Program-made: the position numbers and the translations under genes | Source: Chamaea fasciata | Lineage: Eukaryota; Chordata; Aves; Passeriformes; Sylviidae | NCBI GenBank assembly: GCA_029207755.1 | Contig: JARCOQ010000002.1 | Location: forward strand, 55,331,172-55,395,171 | Direction: 5' to 3' | DNA: 64,000 bases | Notes under the pieces: generated by a model | What the model saw: the letters and a program-made list of their open reading frames with translations, nothing else | Told to the model about the DNA's origin: nothing | The model's database searches: none | Shown here: piece after piece, positions 51,525-64,000 of the stretch | Numbering within the stretch: position 1 is the first letter of the stretch | Layout of the letters: each line of letters starts with the position of its first letter

Positions 51525-54500
51525 ATTCCAGGATATTTAAAGGTTTTTCCAACTGTCACGCAGTAACAAAACATACAAAGAGAGAAAGTAGAAAATACAT
51601 ACAAGTAGAAAAAAAACCCGAAAAAATTAAGAACAGCACTGTTAGTCCAAACACAGAACCATGTTAAGGCATTTAATTCAGTGATACCGTGTAGAGAAGG
51701 TACATAGCAGTTAATTACTGACTTAGGCTTTCCCAGCTGCACCAAAAGAAATTCCAACAAAAGAAAACTAGTGGAAATGGGAATAATTATGTATTTATTT
51801 AAGCATTTAGGTATTTCCCTACCACCCCACCTACCTCAGGTCTTTCCCAGGTCAGGGATGATGAAAGGTTGGTACATAAGATTAGATTTATTGAATCAAT
51901 TAACCCTCATTAGACTAATGGATCTCCTTGACATGAGTGATGGGCCATCCTCCAGCTTCCATGATGCAAACAAACACAGAGGTCCCTTCCTTCCTGGGAC
52001 TGGAGGAGTTTCTGCAACAATTTCTTTCAAAGTGTTTAACATACTTATGGCTGAGGTGGAGCTCATGTCTGCTACCCCTCCTGGCAGTAGGGTGCTGAGC
52101 TGTGAGGGCAATGACATTTTTCCCTGCAGGCCTTCACAAGACCTTTTGTAGTTCTCCCTTTTGCATTTCCAAAAGTATTGACTTGCTAATTTCTGACTTC
52201 TGTGTGAAGGGGCACGTGATCCAGATAGTTCTTCTTTTCAGCATGCACAAGAACTCAGTAGAGGTTACTGAAACTTTACCTAGTAATGAAAGAAGTACTT
52301 AGAACTAAAAGCAATGGAATACTGTGCACAACTTCCTGCCTCAGCTTTTTCACTCTGCTAGATGCACTCCTCTCTGAAATCAAGATGTGTCAAGCTTATC
52401 CAATATCATCCTATCATTCACATTTTGTCTTGTGGCCCATGGTGTAATTCCAGTTTTGGTGGTTTGTTTTTTCCCTTTTCTGGACTTTGTTGATCCAAGC
52501 CCAGGTAGGCCTACCTGTGGAAACTTGCCAATCCATCTCTGTTGCTATAAGGGCCTATTTTACATATCCTCTCAGAAGTGTCCTACTTTCTTTTCTCTCT
52601 GTCTGATAATCTTTCCATTTCTATCACAGGCATCCAGAGGTCTAGAACAAAAGGCTAGATCCCTCTGCTTTGGGAACCTCGAAGACACCTACTTAGATTT
52701 CATGACTAAGCACTGTCCTTGATCTAGTAGAAATATATGCACCTTTACCAACAGTTTTAAGACCCCTTAATAATTCAGAGTATTCTTTAACACCTTTTTT
52801 TTTTTTTTTTTTACAGTAATAAACTGTGCATGAAAATGTATTTACTTGTAGGAAAATTCATATCTTTGCAGGAACAAAGGACTTGAGAATCTTTTAAGTC
52901 TTTGAAATCAATGCTCTGCTACCAGAGCTAACCACACCAAATAATGCCTGGCTCAATTTTCTTGCCCCAAGACTTCATTCTCCTGTAACCACATGAATGT
53001 TCTGGCCTCACATCACTTCATTATCCTGCAAAAATACTACTGTGTGTACTTGAGGCCTATCATTATGGTAGACATGATGAACTCCTTGGCATTTTACAGT
53101 TGTCAGCGGATTCCCAGAGTTTCTCCACTGAAATGAGAGGTCAAAGACCTTTGTGGTTTTAAAGGACAGCTTATTTAGAGAAGGTTTTACAGAAAACATT
53201 CTGTATTTTCTTCATTGTTCTTTCCCCCAGACTGGAAGAAAAATAATCCTGACTGAAAATGATGTTTTCCTTTCTGCGAATTGAACACTTACAAAGATTA
53301 AATAGTGACTATCAAAACAGGTGATCTGAAAGTATCAAAATGTAATAGCAGATAAAAGCAACTGCCAAGGAATTTATGACTCCTGATTTTGCTCAGAGTA
53401 TTATTTACACACAGCTGATAATGGATTTTAGAAGAAAGATCTTGCTGAGAAAACAGTGCTGAAACAGACTCATGCCAAAGACCATGACTTGGGAAATCAG
53501 AGTATTTTCTTTCCTACCCTGACACTCTCTGTGGGAGACCTGTTTGAATGTGACATGATCCCAATCAAGGTACAGCTCATTGTCCCAGGAAAGACAGCAC
53601 AACAGAGGGGTGTAGTGCAAAAACAGATTATTGCTTCACTTCAGATATGTTGATAGTGGAAGGTTATTAGAGTTCATTGCTGTTCTTGTACTTGCCCAGA
53701 AAAATACTACCAAAGAAAGGGTGGAAGGAAAGTGTTTGATGAGGGAGAGGTAATTGCATACATTGTTATTAAGTTGTGCATGCCCTGCAAAAACTCCACA
53801 GGGGCAATTACTGGGATGTACACATAGGAACAATGGGGCTGATTCACCCTGATATCCTTCTAGCTTTGCATCACAGAGTCCTAGTGAGGACAGTGGTGTC
53901 AGAATAGATTTGCTTACAAGTGTAGCAAAACTGATTCCTTTCCAAGTCACTCCAAAAAACCCCTTCTCAAAATACATACAAGCACAGTAAATTTTAGTCT
54001 ATGGGAGATGTATTCATGGTTATTTGGGTTTTAATTAACATGCTCTACTGTCCAGTGTTCCACTGAAGCTACATCCAAAAAATAAGTACATTTATTAAGG
54101 AGTTGATCATTTTGGTACACAATTCAAGACAAATACTTGCACAAACGTGAAGCCAAGGTCACCCATTAGCTATTTCCTCACTCCCTGAAACTGACAGTAC
54201 AAACATTTGGAGGTTACAAGATTTTCTTGCACAGATATCAAGAAAAGTAGATCAAAGAAAACTATCAATAACCATACGAGAGGTGAGGAAGGTAACAAGA
54301 GCAAAAATTAGAAAAGCAAAGTGAATATAGAGAAAGAACAATGAAGGAAATAAAACCAGGCTGCAGAGAAGAGACAGCCCAGGGTAGAAATGAGATGCAA
54401 AAACGCAATTTTCAAGAACCCCAGAAATCTAATTCTAAAAGTTCACTGTTGGCCAAGACAAGATTGCTGACAATTTCCTGCATCTTTGAATCCTGATGGT

Positions 54501-56400
54501 CATTTTATATTAGTAGAGAAACTGAGAGAACAGACATAATTTTTTGAAAATTAAAATGGCAGGGGGTATTTAATATCTGCCAAAGACAGATGCCCTAAGA
54601 AAGAAAACAGGTCATTGAAGCAGCCCAGATGAACAGAGATGTGTAAAATTTCATGTGTAAATACTTAGTGTGTAAAATTTCAACAAGAGCAAACACAAAG
54701 AAGAAAATCCAAAAACCAGGAGAAAAAAAAATACACTTAAGCCTTTAAAACTGGATTAAAATAAAACATTCTTCCTCTTTTAACCTAGGTTTTTATAGGC
54801 AAGGTTGAAGAAACAGAAGTCACCGCATACAAGGAAAATACCGAAGTACACGCAGTTTTCATAAACACAGGAGTTTACTTACACAGGTGGACAATCCTAT
54901 TAAATTCTGAAAGGTACCATCTGACAAAAAACACAGGCATTTCCAGCCTTATATATCTCACTTCTTTCAGTCTCAGAGCTGATTCGTACAAGCTGGAAAT
55001 TCCTATGCTGTGTAAGGCTGCAGTGGGAACCTGTATTTCTTCTTTTTGACCGGACCCTGCTTTGCTGCTGGTTATACCGGAAAGAACAAACTGTACTGCG
55101 AGACACCAGCATGATTAACAAGTGCCTGGGGAGCGCTGAAGGCGGAAGCAGCGTTAACCCTGCTGTGATCACACCTTCCTTCTGCTGCACCAGTTTTGCA
55201 CAACCGCAGACCAACTCCCAAACCCACGGCCCAGCCAAACAGGACCTCCCACAAAGAAGTTAAAGGAAAACTTGTGCACAGCGGAGGAGTTTCCTTTTCT
55301 GAGCGGTAGCTCTGTGCTCCACTGAAGTATTTGGCAGCCAGTGATGAAAAAATATTATTCTGGACCTAGACAGAGGTTACACAATGTCAGCTTTTGGGGC
55401 CACAGGCCTGTAGTGAGGATGGTGATTGCTCCTTGCAGCAGCCGGGAATTTCACACAGCTTAGTGAAAAAGTCTTAACCCTATGACAGGACAATGCAAAG
55501 GTTAAAAGGAAAGCAAGGAAATGAGGGATTTATATCAGGCCTTGTGCAAGAATCATTTCCTCAGCTGTGTTAAAATCATAGGCACGACTGTTAAGTATAT
55601 GACGACAGAAGAAAGGGACAAGAAAAAAACCACAGTACTTTTTAATGGACAGAAGAATTAATAAAGTCTGATTTCCCATGAATTCTTGTCTCCTGTTCCT
55701 CCTTTCCCTGCAACCACAGTAAACCTACATTTCTGCCAGGTCCAAAACACACATGGTGAGTGCTCTGCCATTTTCCCTCCTGCTATTCTGTTCATGTGCT
55801 GGACAGAGGGATGAGAGCTGGTTCTGTCTCCCGAAGGGAACTGATGAGGCGACCTTGTCCTTCCTTACCCAGACATCTCTTTTCCTGAAGTTTGCAGAAA
55901 TCGGTCATCTCTGAGACTTTCCACCCCAGTGCCAAATGTGACTGAGCTAGGTCATTAAAATTTAACAGGAGAACTACTTGGTGGAGAGAAACCAATGCAA
56001 TCATTTTCTCTCCTTCAGCCACACTAAGGAAGAAAAACTAATTAATGGTGTTATTTTTGGTGCAGAATGCTGAGAAGGAAAAGGTCAGAAAATATTCAGG
56101 GTACAAAACAATATTGAAAAATGACAAGTTGATACCTCCTGAATGAAATATTGTATTCAGCTTATGCCACTTCAGGAAAGGGATGAAATAAATAGGTCAT
56201 ATGCAGACACGAACAATTAGTTTATAAAATAGTTGTTACAAATGAATATATAAGTATTTTGATATTTATTTATATCTGTAAGTTGTTTAATATAGGATTT
56301 ACAATTTAAAACTAAATATGTTCCAAAAATATAAAAAATACAAAAATAGGTAAATTTAAAAATCGAATTATAAAACCAGTGCGATTTAGGGTTGAAATTC
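51525..56400 (-). other. Presumed LACC1 5' intron; no coding exon seen
   Basis: Between the LACC1 start-codon exon and the CpG island I see no exon that fits either gene. The first 28 nt (51552-51525) are probably 5' UTR after a CAG acceptor with a good pyrimidine tract. The rest is ordinary, moderately AT-rich sequence with a T18 run at 52795-52812. A slightly G/C-richer patch lies at about 55,050-55,320; it could be an alternative first exon, but nothing decides this. The assignment as an intron is inferred from the position of the CpG island. Confidence 0.5.
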
Positions 56401-56429
56401 CCTAGAATTCCATAGCTGAATACAAGCGG

Positions 56430-56960
56430 ACCAGAGGCAAGTCCGTGGCTACAGAGCAGAGCACGGCATAGGCCAGAGGAGACTGGGCCGGCATCTCTTC
56501 TCCTTCGTCATCCAGCGGTGCTCGGGTAAACTTGATGTTCTCTGCACAACGAATGATGGCAGCGAGCGCAGTCTAATACAATGAATGCGGTAACTCGGGG
56601 AACTTGGGAGCAAAGGGCGGCGGAGCAGGACGGCCTCAGGCGCGGCCGAGCCGGGCGGCATCACCGTCACGGGCGGTGAAACGGCCCCGCGTTTCCTAAG
56701 CGATCCCTCCCGCCGCGTTCCCTCGGGCTGCCGGCGGGATCATCCCGACTCCCCATGGCCCTGGGCTTCCGCAGGCCGCGGGCGGGCGGCGGCGGCCCGG
56801 GGAGCGCGGCAGGTGCCGTGTGGCGGCCGCAGCAAGGCGGGCGTTCGGGAGAAACGCGGGTAGCGCACGGCCTCGGGCATTTCTTCTAAAATAACTTCTA
56901 AAATAACTTCTAAAAGTTACGGCTGTGCTCACCAACTGAGCGTCTGTTCTGCGGAGAAGG
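56430..56960. promoter_or_regulatory. CpG island, probable bidirectional LACC1-CCDC122 promoter
   Basis: This stretch is densely packed with CG dinucleotides and G/C-rich blocks, most of all 56,620-56,880, in contrast to the AT-rich DNA on both sides. It lies between the divergently oriented LACC1 and CCDC122 coding regions, the classic layout of a shared CpG-island promoter. First non-coding exons of both genes should start here. Candidate minus-strand donors for LACC1 exon 1 are the GTGAGC at about 56,933-56,928 and a GTAACT just left of it. Plus-strand donor candidates include GTAACT at about 56,590 and GTGCCG at about 56,813. No TATA box is evident, as expected for this promoter class. 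Transcription start sites cannot be fixed from sequence alone. Confidence 0.8.
56883..56916. repeat. 12-bp tandem repeat at the edge of the promoter island
   Basis: The unit CTTCTAAAATAA occurs twice in full and a third time in part (CTTCTAAAAG). It is AT-rich and abruptly interrupts the G/C-rich promoter island, lying next to the candidate LACC1 first-exon donors. Confidence 0.9.
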
Positions 56961-57200
56961 CGGAAGAACACCGCAGTAGTTTCTTTTATGAGATTCTGCA
57001 AGAAAGTGTGCCAATTCTCAGTGATTAGCTTTGAGTAACCTGTAATTGCTAATTAAAAAATAACCAAATTAAATGAATCTGTCTATCTGCGATCCCACGG
57101 GACGGCCCTCAATATTGTTTCGTCTTCAAGAACCAAATGGAAAGAAGAATGAAACAATTCACCTCTTTTTTATCCTTCCAGTTCTTCATTTCTGCCTGAA

Positions 57201-64000
<6,800 letters not shown>

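Overview
This window is eukaryotic nuclear DNA, almost certainly from a bird. Three things point there: decayed CR1 LINEs in both orientations, some ending in the typical octamer-like tail; a solo endogenous-retrovirus LTR of avian style; and two short-intron genes whose proteins read as the vertebrate pair LACC1 and CCDC122. From what I remember of vertebrate maps, these two genes lie head to head (13q14 in human). The species cannot be named from the sequence; a songbird or other neoavian is a guess.

Region 1 (1-48,025) is a gene desert downstream of LACC1. I find no supported protein-coding exon in it. It holds CR1 fragments (about 3,945-4,740; 14,040-14,400; 22,440-22,685; 25,865-27,330; 36,282-36,520), a 527-bp solo LTR at 4,112-4,638 with a 5-bp target duplication sitting inside a CR1, simple repeats, a 41-base A tract at 25,593, a 17-base G tract at 33,427, and an isolated CpG island at about 30,440-30,890 that looks like a promoter with no known gene.

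Region 2 (48,026-51,524, minus strand) is the complete coding region of LACC1 (FAMIN): five coding exons, 438 codons, every junction GT-AG and every reading frame joining cleanly. The expected His, Cys and His metal-site residues are present. A 5' non-coding exon probably lies further right, which would make 51,553 to about 56,900 its first intron.

Region 3 (about 56,430-56,960) is a dense CpG island between the two genes, the likely shared bidirectional promoter.

Region 4 (57,201-64,000, plus strand) is CCDC122, a coiled-coil protein: four coding exons are visible and the window ends a few codons before the expected C-terminus. Its last visible intron carries a better-preserved CR1 3' end (about 61,855-62,284).

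The most interesting points are the orphan CpG island, a 63-bp tandem duplication carrying two AP-1-type sites in the upstream part of the LTR, and a Val in LACC1 at the position that I align with the human I254V disease-associated polymorphism.
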